A DNA stretch of 64,000 nt from an uncultured Paracoccaceae bacterium. GTDB lineage: Bacteria; Pseudomonadota; Alphaproteobacteria; Rhodobacterales; Rhodobacteraceae. Position numbers and translations under genes: made by a program. Positions within the stretch are counted from its first letter, which is position 1. The number at the start of each line of letters is the position of its first letter. Below the pieces are notes generated by a model. That model searched no databases. It saw nothing but the letters and a program-made list of their open reading frames with translations, and was not told the DNA's origin. Shown here in pieces: positions 52,911 through 61,871 of the stretch. The stretch is taken from contig OY288151.1 in assembly GCA_958439195.1 (NCBI GenBank), forward strand, positions 62,001 through 126,000, read 5' to 3'.

Positions 52911-54395
52911 ATGATCTGGTCGCTCGCCAAGGTTTTGCTGTTTCTTCTGATCGTTGCCACTCTGACGATGGCGGCGGGCATCCTGATGGACACCGGGGGC
53001 GGTATCCGCGTTGCGATGGCGGGGTATGAATTTACGTTGGGGCCATTGCAGGCGCTGATCACCTTTCTGGTGATGGTTGTTCTGGTCTGGCTGCTGATGC
53101 GTCTGGTTGGCCTTTTGGTGGCCATTCTTCGTTTTCTGAACGGCGATGAAACCGCGATCAGCCGTTATTTTGACCGGAACCGCGAACGCAAGGGGTATCA
53201 GGCCCTGTCCGAAGGGTTGCTGGCACTGGCCGCGGGTGAGGGGCGATTGGCGCTCAACCGGGCGATGAAGGCCGAAAAATATTTGGCAGAGCCGCATCTG
53301 ACGACGCTTTTGGTGGCCCAGGCGGCCGAAGCTGCCGGCGATACACGCCGTGCAACCGAAGCCTACAAGGAATTGCTGGCGTCAGACACGACCCGTTTCG
53401 TTGCCATTCGCGGCCTGTTGAAACAGAAACTGTCCGAAGGTGACACGGACACTGCGCAGAAACTGGCGGCAAAGGCGTTGGAGTTGAAGCCACGCCATCT
53501 GGAAACCCAGGACATCTTGCTGAAGCTGCAGGCCGAAAGTCGGGATTGGAAAGGCGCGCGTTCCACCCTTGGCGCCAAGTTGAAGGCGGGGGCACTGCCC
53601 CGTGATGTCTATCGCCGCCGCGATGCCGTGCTGGCGCTGCAACAGGCGCAGGGCATATTGGCCGATGGGGCCAGTATCGAAGCACGCGAAGCCGCGATCG
53701 AGGCCAATCGCCAATCGCCCGACCTTATCCCCGCAGCGGCATTGGCCGCCCGTGCCTTGGCGGACAAGGGTGACAAGAAGGGGGCGACGCGGGTTCTGAA
53801 AAAGGCATGGGATGCCAAGCCGCACCCAGAACTCGCTGCAGCATTCGCAGATATAGAACCGGCCGAAACACCATCACAACGCCTGAAACGGTTCCGCACA
53901 CTGGTGGCCAATCACCCCCAGCACGAAGAAACCCGCCTGCTGTTGGCCGAATTGCACATCGCTGCCGAAGATTTCCCCGAAGCGCGGCGCGCCTTGGGCG
54001 ACACGGTCGACACGCATCCCACGCAGCGGGCACTGGCGATCATGGCGGCCATCGAACGCGGTGAGGGCGCAGATGAAGCTGTGGTGCGCGGTTGGTTGGC
54101 GCGGGCGCTGACGGCACCGCGTGGGCCACAATGGTGCTGCGACAAATGTCAGGCGGTCCATGCGATCTGGGATCCGATCTGCGACAATTGCGGCGGCTTT
54201 GACACGCTTTCCTGGCGCGAACCACCCGAACGCAGTGGCCCATCCTCGACCGGGGCAGAACTGTTGCCCTTGATCGTATCGCCGCCAAAACCCGCGCCGC
54301 AAGAAGCCGCAGAAACCGTGGATGATCCGGTCGATCAACCCGAGCCGGAGCCGGAAGTCATCGACCTTGAAGCAATCGTCAGGCGGGGCGGCTGA
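52911..54395 (+). CDS. hemY: HemY-family TPR membrane protein with zinc ribbon
   Basis: A 494-residue protein with two N-terminal membrane helices (about 4-24 and 42-70) and a HemY_N domain with TPR-like repeats up to about residue 390. It is unrelated to the flavin oxidase also called HemY; its role in haem synthesis is linked but not defined. Near residues 407-432 there are two CxxC pairs (CDKC and CDNC) forming a probable zinc ribbon, then an acidic Pro/Glu-rich tail. It starts 11 bases after the mitofilin-like gene. Confidence 0.9.
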   Translation: MIWSLAKVLLFLLIVATLTMAAGILMDTGGGIRVAMAGYEFTLGPLQALITFLVMVVLVWLLMRLVGLLVAILRFLNGDETAISRYFDRNRERKGYQALSEGLLALAAGEGRLALNRAMKAEKYLAEPHLTTLLVAQAAEAAGDTRRATEAYKELLASDTTRFVAIRGLLKQKLSEGDTDTAQKLAAKALELKPRHLETQDILLKLQAESRDWKGARSTLGAKLKAGALPRDVYRRRDAVLALQQAQGILADGASIEAREAAIEANRQSPDLIPAAALAARALADKGDKKGATRVLKKAWDAKPHPELAAAFADIEPAETPSQRLKRFRTLVANHPQHEETRLLLAELHIAAEDFPEARRALGDTVDTHPTQRALAIMAAIERGEGADEAVVRGWLARALTAPRGPQWCCDKCQAVHAIWDPICDNCGGFDTLSWREPPERSGPSSTGAELLPLIVSPPKPAPQEAAETVDDPVDQPEPEPEVIDLEAIVRRGG

Positions 54396-54572
54396 ACATC
54401 GTGCCGCAAAGCGGGCAAATGCTCAAAACTATTGCGTTTACCTAAGGTTAACCTTTTTTACTCACGTCGGTTTTTTCAACCTGGACGACATTAAGTCTTG
54501 CGTGATGCCCTGCTTGCAGAAATAAAATTTCGTCATACGTGAGAGCAACAAACAAAAATCGGGAGGATTTTT

Positions 54573-55670
54573 ATGGATCGTCGCTCATTTCTGACCAAGG
54601 CCACTGTTGGTGGTGTTGGTGCCGCCGCATTGGCCGCCCCGGCCCTTGCCCAGACCGCGCCAAAGGTGACCTGGCGTCTGACATCGTCATTCCCCAAATC
54701 GCTGGATACGATTTATGGTGCCGCAGAAGTGCTGTCACGCATGGTGTCCGAGGCGTCCGAGGGCAACTTTACCATCCAGGTCTTTGCCGCAGGGGAACTG
54801 GTCCCCGGCCTGCAAGCCGCCGATGAAGTGACGGCTGGCAACATCGAAGCCTGTCACACCGTCGGTTACTATTACTGGGGTAAGGATCCGACCTGGGCTC
54901 TCGCGGCAGCTGTGCCGTTCTCGCTTTCTGCGCGGGGGATCAACGCGTGGCACTACCACGGCGGCGGCATCGATCTGTACAACGAATTCATGGCAACCCA
55001 GAACATCGTCGCCCTGCCGGGTGGCAACACCGGCGTGCAGATGGGCGGCTGGTTCCGCAAGGAAATCAACACCGTGGCCGATCTTCAGGGGCTTAAGTTC
55101 CGGGTCGGCGGTTTTGCGGGTAAGGTGATGGAAAAGCTGGGCGTCGTGCCGCAGCAGATCGCCGGTGGCGATATTTACCCTGCGCTTGAAAAGGGCACCA
55201 TCGACGCTGCGGAATGGGTTGGCCCCTATGACGATGAAAAGCTGGGCTTCAACAAGGTAGCGCCCTACTACTACTATCCCGGCTGGTGGGAAGGCGGACC
55301 GACCGTCCACTTCATGTTCAACAAGGCACAGTATGACTCGCTGCCGCCGCACTATCAGTCGCTGCTGCGCACAGCGTGCCAAGCGGCAGATGCGAACATG
55401 TTGCAGATGTACGACTACAAGAACCCGACCGCCATCAAGTCTCTGGTTGGCGGCGGCGCGCAGCTTCGCCCGTTCTCGCCCGAAATCCTTGAGGCATGCT
55501 TCAACGCCGCCAACGAGGTTTACGCCGAGATGGAAGCAACCAATCCTGCCTTTGCCAAGATCTGGGGGTCGATCAAGGCGTTCCGTAGCGAGAATTACAC
55601 CTGGGCACAGGTGGCGGAATACAACTATGACACCTTCATGATGCTGCAACAGAACGCCGGAAAGCTGTAA
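54573..55670 (+). CDS. takP: TakP-type TRAP transporter substrate-binding protein
   Basis: Periplasmic binding protein for 2-oxo acids such as pyruvate, feeding a TRAP transporter. It has 365 residues. The N-terminus MDRRSFLTKATVGG is a twin-arginine signal with cleavage after ALAAPALA. The body closely resembles what I recall of Rhodobacter sphaeroides TakP (WRLTSSFPKSLDTIYG, CHTVGYYYWGKDPT, ISARGINAWHYHGG-like block, PGGNTGVQMGGWFRKEI, IAGGDIYPALEKGTIDAAEWVGPYDDEKLGF). The start has GGGAGG. Unlike most TRAP systems, the gene faces the permease genes across a shared terminator. Confidence 0.95.
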   Translation: MDRRSFLTKATVGGVGAAALAAPALAQTAPKVTWRLTSSFPKSLDTIYGAAEVLSRMVSEASEGNFTIQVFAAGELVPGLQAADEVTAGNIEACHTVGYYYWGKDPTWALAAAVPFSLSARGINAWHYHGGGIDLYNEFMATQNIVALPGGNTGVQMGGWFRKEINTVADLQGLKFRVGGFAGKVMEKLGVVPQQIAGGDIYPALEKGTIDAAEWVGPYDDEKLGFNKVAPYYYYPGWWEGGPTVHFMFNKAQYDSLPPHYQSLLRTACQAADANMLQMYDYKNPTAIKSLVGGGAQLRPFSPEILEACFNAANEVYAEMEATNPAFAKIWGSIKAFRSENYTWAQVAEYNYDTFMMLQQNAGKL

Positions 55671-55692
55671 TCGCTTTTCCGTCGGGTCAAAG

Positions 55693-55726
55693 AAAAACCC
55701 CCGGTCGCAAGACCGGGGGTTTTTTT
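55693..55726. terminator. Bidirectional terminator between takP and the TRAP permease genes
   Basis: A 10-bp perfect stem ACCCCCGGTC/GACCGGGGGT with a GCAA loop is flanked by AAAAA on the left and TTTTTTT on the right, so it serves both converging transcripts. Confidence 0.92.
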
Positions 55727-55745
55727 ATTGTCGCCGTGGGCCAGT

Positions 55746-57572
55746 TCACCCACCCGATGCCGGGGCTTGCAGGCTTGCCGGGGGTTGGCCCAATCCGCCC
55801 GGTTGCAGTGCGGGCGGTTGGCCCAGCCCGCCACCGGGGGCCGGCGCGGGGGCAGGAGCAACGCCTTCGGGTTGCAGCCCGCCACCCAAGCCACCGGGTT
55901 GGCCCAAACCACCACCCAATCCGCCACCACCCAGCCCGCCGCCCAAACCACCACCCAGCGGTTGGAGCGTCGGCATTTCGATCGTCACGGTCGACGGGTC
56001 AACCACCGGCCCCTTGTAATGCATCACGATCTGCGGGAACACGATCACTATCACCACCATGAACAGTTGGATCATTATGTAAGGGATCGACCCGGCATAA
56101 ATCTGGTCCGTGCGAACCGGCTCTTCGATCCTGCCTGTCACCGTATCCTTGTAGCGCGATTTAGGCGCAACGGATCGCAGGTAGAACAGCGCGAATCCGA
56201 AAGGCGGTGTCAGGAACGAGGTCTGCATGTTCATGGCAAGGATCACGCCCAGCCAGACCAGATCAATCCCCAAGGCATCTGCCGCAGGCACGATCAGCGG
56301 CACGATGATGAACACCAGTTCAAAGAAATCGAGGAAGAACCCAAGAACGAACAAAAGCAGGTTCACCACGAACAGGAACCCGTATTCCCCACCCGGAACC
56401 GATGTCAGCAGATGTTCTACCCAGACATGGCCGTTCACGCCATAGAACGTCAGCGAAAACACACGCGCGCCGATCAGGATGAACATGACAAAAGCGGAAA
56501 GACGGGTGGTCGCGGTCAGCGCCCCTGTGATGACCGACAGGGTCAACCGCCGCTTCATGAACGCCAGCACAACCGCCCCAACCGCGCCCATTGCCCCAGC
56601 CTCGGTCGGGGTGGCAAGGCCAATGAAGATGGTTCCCAACACCAGAAAGATAAGCGCGAGAGGCGGGATCAGAACGATGATCACCTGCTGTGCCAGACGC
56701 GACATGATGTTCAACCCAAGCGCCCGGTCGATCAGCGTAAAGACAAAGATCACCACAACCCCAACGACCGCACCAAGGATATCGGCATTGGCGCCCTGCG
56801 TCGGGTAAAGCCAGACATGTGCGCCATAGCCGATGGCCATAAGCGCGGCGATGGCCACCATCAGCGATGTCACGCCACGCCCAAGCGTCCGCACTTCGGG
56901 CGGCAGGGCAGGCACCAGATGCGGCTTAAAGATCGACAGCAGGAAGATGTAGACCATGTACAGCCCGGTCAGGATCAGGGCTGGCAGGATGGCACCTGTG
57001 TACATATCACCTACCGACCGCCCCAATTGATCGGCCAATACGATCAGCACCAGCGACGGCGGCACGATCTGTGCCAATGTGCCGCTGGCCGCAATGGTGC
57101 CCGCTGCCACCCGCCGATCATAGCCATAGCGCAGCATGATCGGGAGGCTGATCAGCCCCATTGCGATCACCGATGCCGCGACAACGCCTGTCGTCGCCGC
57201 CAGCAACGCCCCCACCAGGATCACCGCATAGGCCACGCCACCCCGGATCGGGCCAAAAAGCTGACCGATGGTATCCAACAGGTCTTCCGCCATGCCGGAC
57301 CGTTCAAGCACGATTCCCATAAAGGTAAAGAACGGAATGGCCAGCAAGGTTTCGTTCGACATCACCCCCCAGATGCGGTTCGGCAAGGTGTTCAGAAGCG
57401 GCCAGTCAAGTGTGATCGAGCCGTTGGAAAGCGGCGCAAGTTCCACCCCGATGAAAAAGAAAAGCAACCCGTTCGCGGCCAGCGCAAAGGCCACCGGATA
57501 GCCAAGGATCAGAAAGATCACGAGGCTGGCGAACATGATCGGGGCAAGGTTAATGGCGATGAATTCGATCAC
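55746..57572 (-). CDS. TRAP transporter large permease (DctM/TakM type) with Gly/Leu/Pro/Gln-rich tail
   Basis: Large membrane subunit of a TRAP transporter, 608 residues against about 430-530 usual. Multiple hydrophobic helices, PFFTFMGIVLERSGMAEDLL, IVPPSLVLIVLADQLG and ATPTEAGAMGAVGA are family blocks. An enlarged central region is common in this TakM-like branch. The last about 75 residues are low complexity: repeated GGGLGG, GLGQP and PAPAPAPGGG units. The 4-base overlap with the small permease gene shows coupling. It likely pairs with TakP encoded opposite, as inference. Confidence 0.93.
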   Translation of the reverse strand: MIEFIAINLAPIMFASLVIFLILGYPVAFALAANGLLFFFIGVELAPLSNGSITLDWPLLNTLPNRIWGVMSNETLLAIPFFTFMGIVLERSGMAEDLLDTIGQLFGPIRGGVAYAVILVGALLAATTGVVAASVIAMGLISLPIMLRYGYDRRVAAGTIAASGTLAQIVPPSLVLIVLADQLGRSVGDMYTGAILPALILTGLYMVYIFLLSIFKPHLVPALPPEVRTLGRGVTSLMVAIAALMAIGYGAHVWLYPTQGANADILGAVVGVVVIFVFTLIDRALGLNIMSRLAQQVIIVLIPPLALIFLVLGTIFIGLATPTEAGAMGAVGAVVLAFMKRRLTLSVITGALTATTRLSAFVMFILIGARVFSLTFYGVNGHVWVEHLLTSVPGGEYGFLFVVNLLLFVLGFFLDFFELVFIIVPLIVPAADALGIDLVWLGVILAMNMQTSFLTPPFGFALFYLRSVAPKSRYKDTVTGRIEEPVRTDQIYAGSIPYIMIQLFMVVIVIVFPQIVMHYKGPVVDPSTVTIEMPTLQPLGGGLGGGLGGGGLGGGLGQPGGLGGGLQPEGVAPAPAPAPGGGLGQPPALQPGGLGQPPASLQAPASGG

Positions 57573-58153
57573 TTCCGCACCTCTTGCAGCAAAGCCTGCG
57601 CCTCAAGCTCGGCCTGTTCCTTGGCGTTGTGGAACGGTGAAGGATCTTCGATAAGCCCTTGCATGATAGCGATTTTCTTAATGATTTCGGACAGCCCCTG
57701 AAGGGTAAGCAGGATGAACCCAATCAGCATGAATGCCTTGGCGGGCCAGATGATCAGGCCGCCGGAATTGGTCGATACCTCGCCGCTGTTGTAGGACTGG
57801 GTGACATAGGGAACCAGATACCAGATCATCAGAACCGCAAAGGGCATCAAGAAGAACAGATGCCCCAACAGATCGATCCACTGGCGTGTCCGGTCGCTGA
57901 CCCGGCCATAAAGGACGTCGATACGGACATGACCGTTTTCGCGCAGGGTATAGGCCGCAGCCAGCAGGAAGGCAGCCCCGAACAGATACCACTGCAATTC
58001 AAGCCAGGCGTTCGACGAGATGGAAAACAGCTTGCGACTGACGGCATTTGTGGCGCTGACAACCACAGCGATAAGGATCAGCCAACCCATACTGCGTCCG
58101 ACCAGTTCGTTGAACCGATCAATGATCGACGAGAGTCCCAAAAGGCTCCGCAT
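57569..58153 (-). CDS. TRAP transporter small permease (DctQ/TakQ type)
   Basis: Small membrane subunit of 194 residues with four hydrophobic segments. AWLELQWYLFGAAFLLAAAYTLRENGHVRIDVLY is the family signature in parts, and WPAKAFMLIGFILLTLQGLSEIIK lies near the C-terminus. It is the first gene of the leftward pair and overlaps the large permease by 4 bases. The ATG begins MRSLLGLSSIIDRFNELVG. Confidence 0.92.
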   Translation of the reverse strand: MRSLLGLSSIIDRFNELVGRSMGWLILIAVVVSATNAVSRKLFSISSNAWLELQWYLFGAAFLLAAAYTLRENGHVRIDVLYGRVSDRTRQWIDLLGHLFFLMPFAVLMIWYLVPYVTQSYNSGEVSTNSGGLIIWPAKAFMLIGFILLTLQGLSEIIKKIAIMQGLIEDPSPFHNAKEQAELEAQALLQEVRK

Positions 58154-58522
58154 CTTTTCCCCCCTGACAGTATGTCTTTGTTTGTGGACTTTTTATCTGT
58201 GTTCTAGGTAGGGGTCTTGGTGGCCATCCGTCAACGCCACATGTCGGAAATGATGCACTACGTGGCGCAATTCGCCGTCTTTTCGGGCGGGCTTTGGCGC
58301 GCGAAAGGGCAATGTGCGAATGCCACGGGTCAGACGCCATCTGTTCTGCCTAAGCCATAAGCACACAAGACTTTTTGGTCCGTGGAAAAGCCTTTAATCA
58401 ACCTTAAGAGGTCCAAGTTTTGCCGTTATTCTTGGGCAGTTTCAGGGGTGGGGCGTAACAAGAATTAACGCGAGACCTTCCCAATCAAAGGCTCGGCGTG
58501 ACCAAACTATAGGACGTTGAAC
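58154..58522. other. 369-base interval between divergent TRAP permease and response-regulator genes
   Basis: It should contain the promoters of both flanking units. I see no tRNA, no strong terminator and no convincing small gene; a 39-codon frame at 58240 has no ribosome site. A TTAAC half-site occurs near 58465 (GAATTAACGCG), but the partner half is off by one base in spacing, so no CtrA site is claimed. Confidence 0.5.
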
Positions 58523-59476
58523 ATGAGAATACTGGCGATCGACGACGATCCTGTGTTTCTCGAATTGCTGGCCGGCATGCTGAAGATGATCGGCTACGGA
58601 CAGGTCACGACCATGCCCTCTGGCGAAGAGGCGCTGCACGAACTGGATTTTTCCGGGGTTCTGTATGATTGCATCCTGTCTGACATGCAGATGCCCGATA
58701 TGAACGGCGCGGCGCTGACCACGGCCATTCGGCAGCGGACAGCCTATCGCCAGACGCCTGTTCTGATGATTACGGCGATGTCGGGCAAGAACACGGTCGA
58801 TGATGCCTTTGCCGCAGGCGCGACCGACTATATCACCAAACCACTGGACATCATCGAATTGCGCGCCCGGATCGGGATGGTGGATCGGCTGCTTGCCGAA
58901 CGCCGTCGCTTGGCGGAATTCGCCCGGCTGGTCGGCCAGCGCGCCGCCGCAGCCGAGATCAAGGCAGAGTTCGAAACGCCGATCCTGATCCCTGGTTTTG
59001 AACGCGGGATCGAATTTCTGGCTATGGAGAACTATCTGCTGACGCTGGGCGTCAAGCGGATGTATTCCACATCTGCTTTTGCGATCCACATCAAGAATGC
59101 TGGCATCATCTTTAACAAGGCGTCGGGTTCGACCTATGTGCAGATGTTGGGTGATGTCGGGGCGCAGATCGTGGATGCGCTGAAGACGGAAGATGTGATG
59201 ATCTCTTATGCAGGCAGCGGCACCTTTGTCTGCATGGTGGAACGCGATCCCGGTCAGTCCCCCGACGATCTGGAAATCCTGATCAACATCGGCCTGATGG
59301 ATTTTGAAACGATCTATGCGGCCGATCGCCTGCCTGTTCCGCAGGTCAGGGTTGGCGAAGCGGCCCGTAGTGCGTTTCTTTCACCAACAAAGCCGACACG
59401 CATTCTGGAACGGGCGATTCAATCTGCTATAACTCCGCCTGAAAAACGGTCCAAGAACGGTCAGATGGTCGCATGA
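58523..59476 (+). CDS. Response regulator with degenerate GGDEF-like output domain
   Basis: A 317-residue protein. The receiver (1-120) is intact: acidic pocket DDD at 7-9, acceptor Asp54 in LSDMQMPDMNG, Thr84 and Lys106 in YITKPLD. A linker helix (120-150) leads to a second domain (about 165-310). Its FAIHIKNAGIIFN, GDVGAQIVDALKTEDVMISYAGSGTFVCMVE pattern has the shape of a diguanylate cyclase half, but AGSGTF (230-235) replaces GGDEF and the metal-binding acids are lost. It should therefore not make c-di-GMP. The domain call is inference. A TTG two codons upstream is possible. It overlaps the Hpt gene by 4 bases. Confidence 0.78.
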   Translation: MRILAIDDDPVFLELLAGMLKMIGYGQVTTMPSGEEALHELDFSGVLYDCILSDMQMPDMNGAALTTAIRQRTAYRQTPVLMITAMSGKNTVDDAFAAGATDYITKPLDIIELRARIGMVDRLLAERRRLAEFARLVGQRAAAAEIKAEFETPILIPGFERGIEFLAMENYLLTLGVKRMYSTSAFAIHIKNAGIIFNKASGSTYVQMLGDVGAQIVDALKTEDVMISYAGSGTFVCMVERDPGQSPDDLEILINIGLMDFETIYAADRLPVPQVRVGEAARSAFLSPTKPTRILERAIQSAITPPEKRSKNGQMVA

Positions 59477-59805
59477 CAAGCATGAATGTCTTGGGTGGTC
59501 GGCAAGCCGACCATCCGCTTGCAAGAGCCGAGCGCATGTTCCGCAGCATGGCTGTGGAACGGCTGGATACGCTCAGTTCTGCCTGGGTTCGGCTGGACAG
59601 CGGGCAAAACATCCGCGAGGCGTTGGACGATATACGTATGGTGGCGCACAAGATCGCTGGAACGGCGGCATCGCTTGGCCACAGCAATCTTGGCACCCAA
59701 GCGGCCGAAGTGGAACGGCTGTCTATCGAAGGCGCGGGTCGCACCGCGTTGATGAAGGCGCTGCGCCCGTTGATTGCGGGGCTTGCCGAACTGCTGGACG
59801 ATTAA
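59473..59805 (+). CDS. Hpt-domain phosphotransfer protein
   Basis: A 110-residue histidine phosphotransfer protein. The phosphorylatable His59 is in MVAHKIAGTAASLG, the standard HKxxGxAxxxG pattern, inside a four-helix bundle prediction. It starts on the ATGA overlap with the response-regulator gene, so the two are coupled. It ends overlapping the facing hybrid kinase gene by 4 bases. Likely shuttles phosphate between the hybrid kinases and one or both stand-alone receivers encoded here. Confidence 0.88.
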   Translation: MTSMNVLGGRQADHPLARAERMFRSMAVERLDTLSSAWVRLDSGQNIREALDDIRMVAHKIAGTAASLGHSNLGTQAAEVERLSIEGAGRTALMKALRPLIAGLAELLDD

Positions 59806-61871
59806 CCCTTTGGCAGCATAGAGCGGATGGCCTTTGTCACATCGCTCATAGTCAGGGGTTTGGACACGCAGCTATCAAAACCCCAGATCAGGTATTCGAC
59901 GATCTGATGCGACATCGCATTCGCCGTGACGGCGATGATCGGCACGCGACCGGACCCGGTGGACGCCTCCATCGCGCGGATCGCCTCAAGCGCGCCTTTG
60001 CCATCCATGACGGGCATGGCAATATCCAGAAGAACGGCGTCAAATTTACCCGGTTCCCATGCGGTTACCGCCTGAAGGCCGTCATCAACCGTTGTCACCT
60101 GCGCGCCGCAGCGCGTGAGCATCAGTTCAAGAACGGAACGGTTCGTGCCATTGTCATCGGCCGCAAGGATGCGCAACCCATCCAACCGCCCCGGATCGGC
60201 AAAGACAGGCGCCGGGGCCATCATTTCGCTTTCCGCCGCCACGGGCAACGGCAGCGTGACACGTACAGTGGTGCCGACGCCCGGCGTAGATTGCACCGCT
60301 ATTTCACCGCCCATGCGCTGCACCAGGGTGCGCGTGATCGCCATGCCAAGACCGGTGCCGCCAAAGCGGCGCGTGACTGAACTGTCGGCCTGTCGAAATT
60401 CTTCGTGCAGGCGTTCAATTTCCTGCGGACTCATGCCGATGCCGGTGTCGCGCACCTCAAGCACCAATGGCTTGCCTGATCGGCCCGACACCTCCACCGT
60501 CACCTCACCACGGTCGGTGAACTTGATCGCGTTGGACACCAGGTTGTGCAAAATCTGCTGCACGCGGAAGGGGTCGCCCCGGCGCCGCGTGTCGGCCCCG
60601 GTTGATACCAGAACTTCGAAATCCAGCCCCTTTTCCTCGGCCATCAGACGGTGCAGCTCTTCGACGCGCTCTGCCAGATCGACCGGGCTGAAAGGCACAT
60701 CCTCCAGCTCCATCTTGCCCGCCTCGATCTTGGACATATCAAGGATATCGTTCAGGATGTTCAGCAGCGTTTCGCCCGATTTGCGAATGGTCCCGATCAT
60801 GCGCTTGTGTTCAGGATCGGTCAAAGCGGCCTCAAGTACCTCGGCCATGCCAAGTACGCCGTTCATTGGCGTCCGTATCTCGTGGCTCATGTTCGCAAGG
60901 AACATGGATTTCGTCCGGCTCGCCTCTTCCGCGCGGGCTTTGGACAGGTAAAGCTCTGTCACGTCGGACCCTACACCGCGATAGCCCAGAAAAACCCCGG
61001 CCTGGTCAAAGACCGGCTGGCCGGAAATGCGGAACCAGCGTTCCACACCATCCGGTGCATTCGGGGCGCGATAGACAAAGTTGCGAAACGGCACCCTTTC
61101 GCGTTGGGCGTTCAGAACACTGTTCCAATCGGCGCTGCTGCGCACCTCTGGATGCGAGGCAAGCCATTCTTCCCGCGTCTTGCCAATGACGCTGCCACCG
61201 GTCAGGCCAAGCTGTTCAACATGGTTGGTGCCGGAAAGATAGGAAAAGCGCAGATCCTGATCCTGTTCCCAAAGCCAGCCATCGGTGACTGCGGCAATAT
61301 CGGAAAACCGCTGCTCTGCGCTGGCCCGTTGTGCCAGCGCCTTTTCCAGATCGGCCTTGGCCCGGATCAGCGCAGCTTCGCGCGACTTCAGCTCTGAAAT
61401 TTCGATCTGGATGCCTGCCATGACCTTGGGCGATCCATCCGGCTTGCGCCGCACGACGCGCGCGCGATCCAGAACCCAGATCCAATGCCCCTTGCGGTGG
61501 CGCATCCGGTATTCGGCCTCATAGCTTTCATCTTCGCCGGATGTGCAACGGCGCAGTTCCTCTTCGACCCACTCCTTGTCATCCGGGTGGATGATCGCGC
61601 TCCACGTCTCATAGGTGATCGTGGACATTTCCTTCAGCTCATAGCCAAGCATTTCGGCCCAGACGTCGTTGACGATCTGTCCGACCGCATCAAGATCCCA
61701 TGTCCAGGTGCCGACCTGTGCGCCTTCGATGACGTCGCGCAACCGACGTTCGGCCAAAAGCAGGGCTTCGGGCGTGACCACCGCAGAACCGGGTTCGGCA
61801 CCGTCGCGGATGTCAATGTCTCGCTCTTGTTTCATCTGCCCTTCCCCTGACCGATGATCGGCCCCGGTCAT
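59802..61871 (-). CDS. Hybrid histidine kinase with two PAS domains and a receiver
   Basis: A 689-residue cytoplasmic sensor kinase (no membrane segment). PAS 1 is about 46-160 with a PAC tail, PAS 2 about 186-310. HisKA holds His330 in FLANMSHEIRTPMNG. HATPase boxes are NLVSNAIKFT, DTGIGM and GGTGLGMAITRTL. The C-terminal receiver (565-689) has ILAADDNGTN, acceptor Asp616 and SKPL. The start codon at 61871 overlaps the previous stop as ATGA, but an in-frame ATG at 61835 has a stronger AGGGGAAGGG site and may be the true start. The kinase core closely resembles that of the next hybrid kinase. Confidence 0.92.
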   Translation of the reverse strand: MTGADHRSGEGQMKQERDIDIRDGAEPGSAVVTPEALLLAERRLRDVIEGAQVGTWTWDLDAVGQIVNDVWAEMLGYELKEMSTITYETWSAIIHPDDKEWVEEELRRCTSGEDESYEAEYRMRHRKGHWIWVLDRARVVRRKPDGSPKVMAGIQIEISELKSREAALIRAKADLEKALAQRASAEQRFSDIAAVTDGWLWEQDQDLRFSYLSGTNHVEQLGLTGGSVIGKTREEWLASHPEVRSSADWNSVLNAQRERVPFRNFVYRAPNAPDGVERWFRISGQPVFDQAGVFLGYRGVGSDVTELYLSKARAEEASRTKSMFLANMSHEIRTPMNGVLGMAEVLEAALTDPEHKRMIGTIRKSGETLLNILNDILDMSKIEAGKMELEDVPFSPVDLAERVEELHRLMAEEKGLDFEVLVSTGADTRRRGDPFRVQQILHNLVSNAIKFTDRGEVTVEVSGRSGKPLVLEVRDTGIGMSPQEIERLHEEFRQADSSVTRRFGGTGLGMAITRTLVQRMGGEIAVQSTPGVGTTVRVTLPLPVAAESEMMAPAPVFADPGRLDGLRILAADDNGTNRSVLELMLTRCGAQVTTVDDGLQAVTAWEPGKFDAVLLDIAMPVMDGKGALEAIRAMEASTGSGRVPIIAVTANAMSHQIVEYLIWGFDSCVSKPLTMSDVTKAIRSMLPKG

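Noticed and set aside
55749..55970. Short direct repeats resembling a CRISPR array
   Set aside because: They are in-frame codon repeats for Gly-Leu-Gly-Gly and Pro units inside the permease tail, with no regular spacer structure.
55728..57701. A 657-codon open frame antisense to the TRAP large permease
   Set aside because: It is a mirror frame of a high-GC membrane-protein gene: rich in His, Arg, Gln and Asp with no domain, and the permease on the other strand is certain.
58240..58359. A 39-codon frame (MSEMMHYVAQFAVF start) in the 58.2 kb gap
   Set aside because: No ribosome-binding site, no family and a location in a promoter interval; treated as chance.
58455..58475. CtrA-like site GTAACAAGAATTAAC before the response-regulator gene
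   Set aside because: The left half is degenerate and the spacing is one base short of the consensus, unlike the exact site at 40043.
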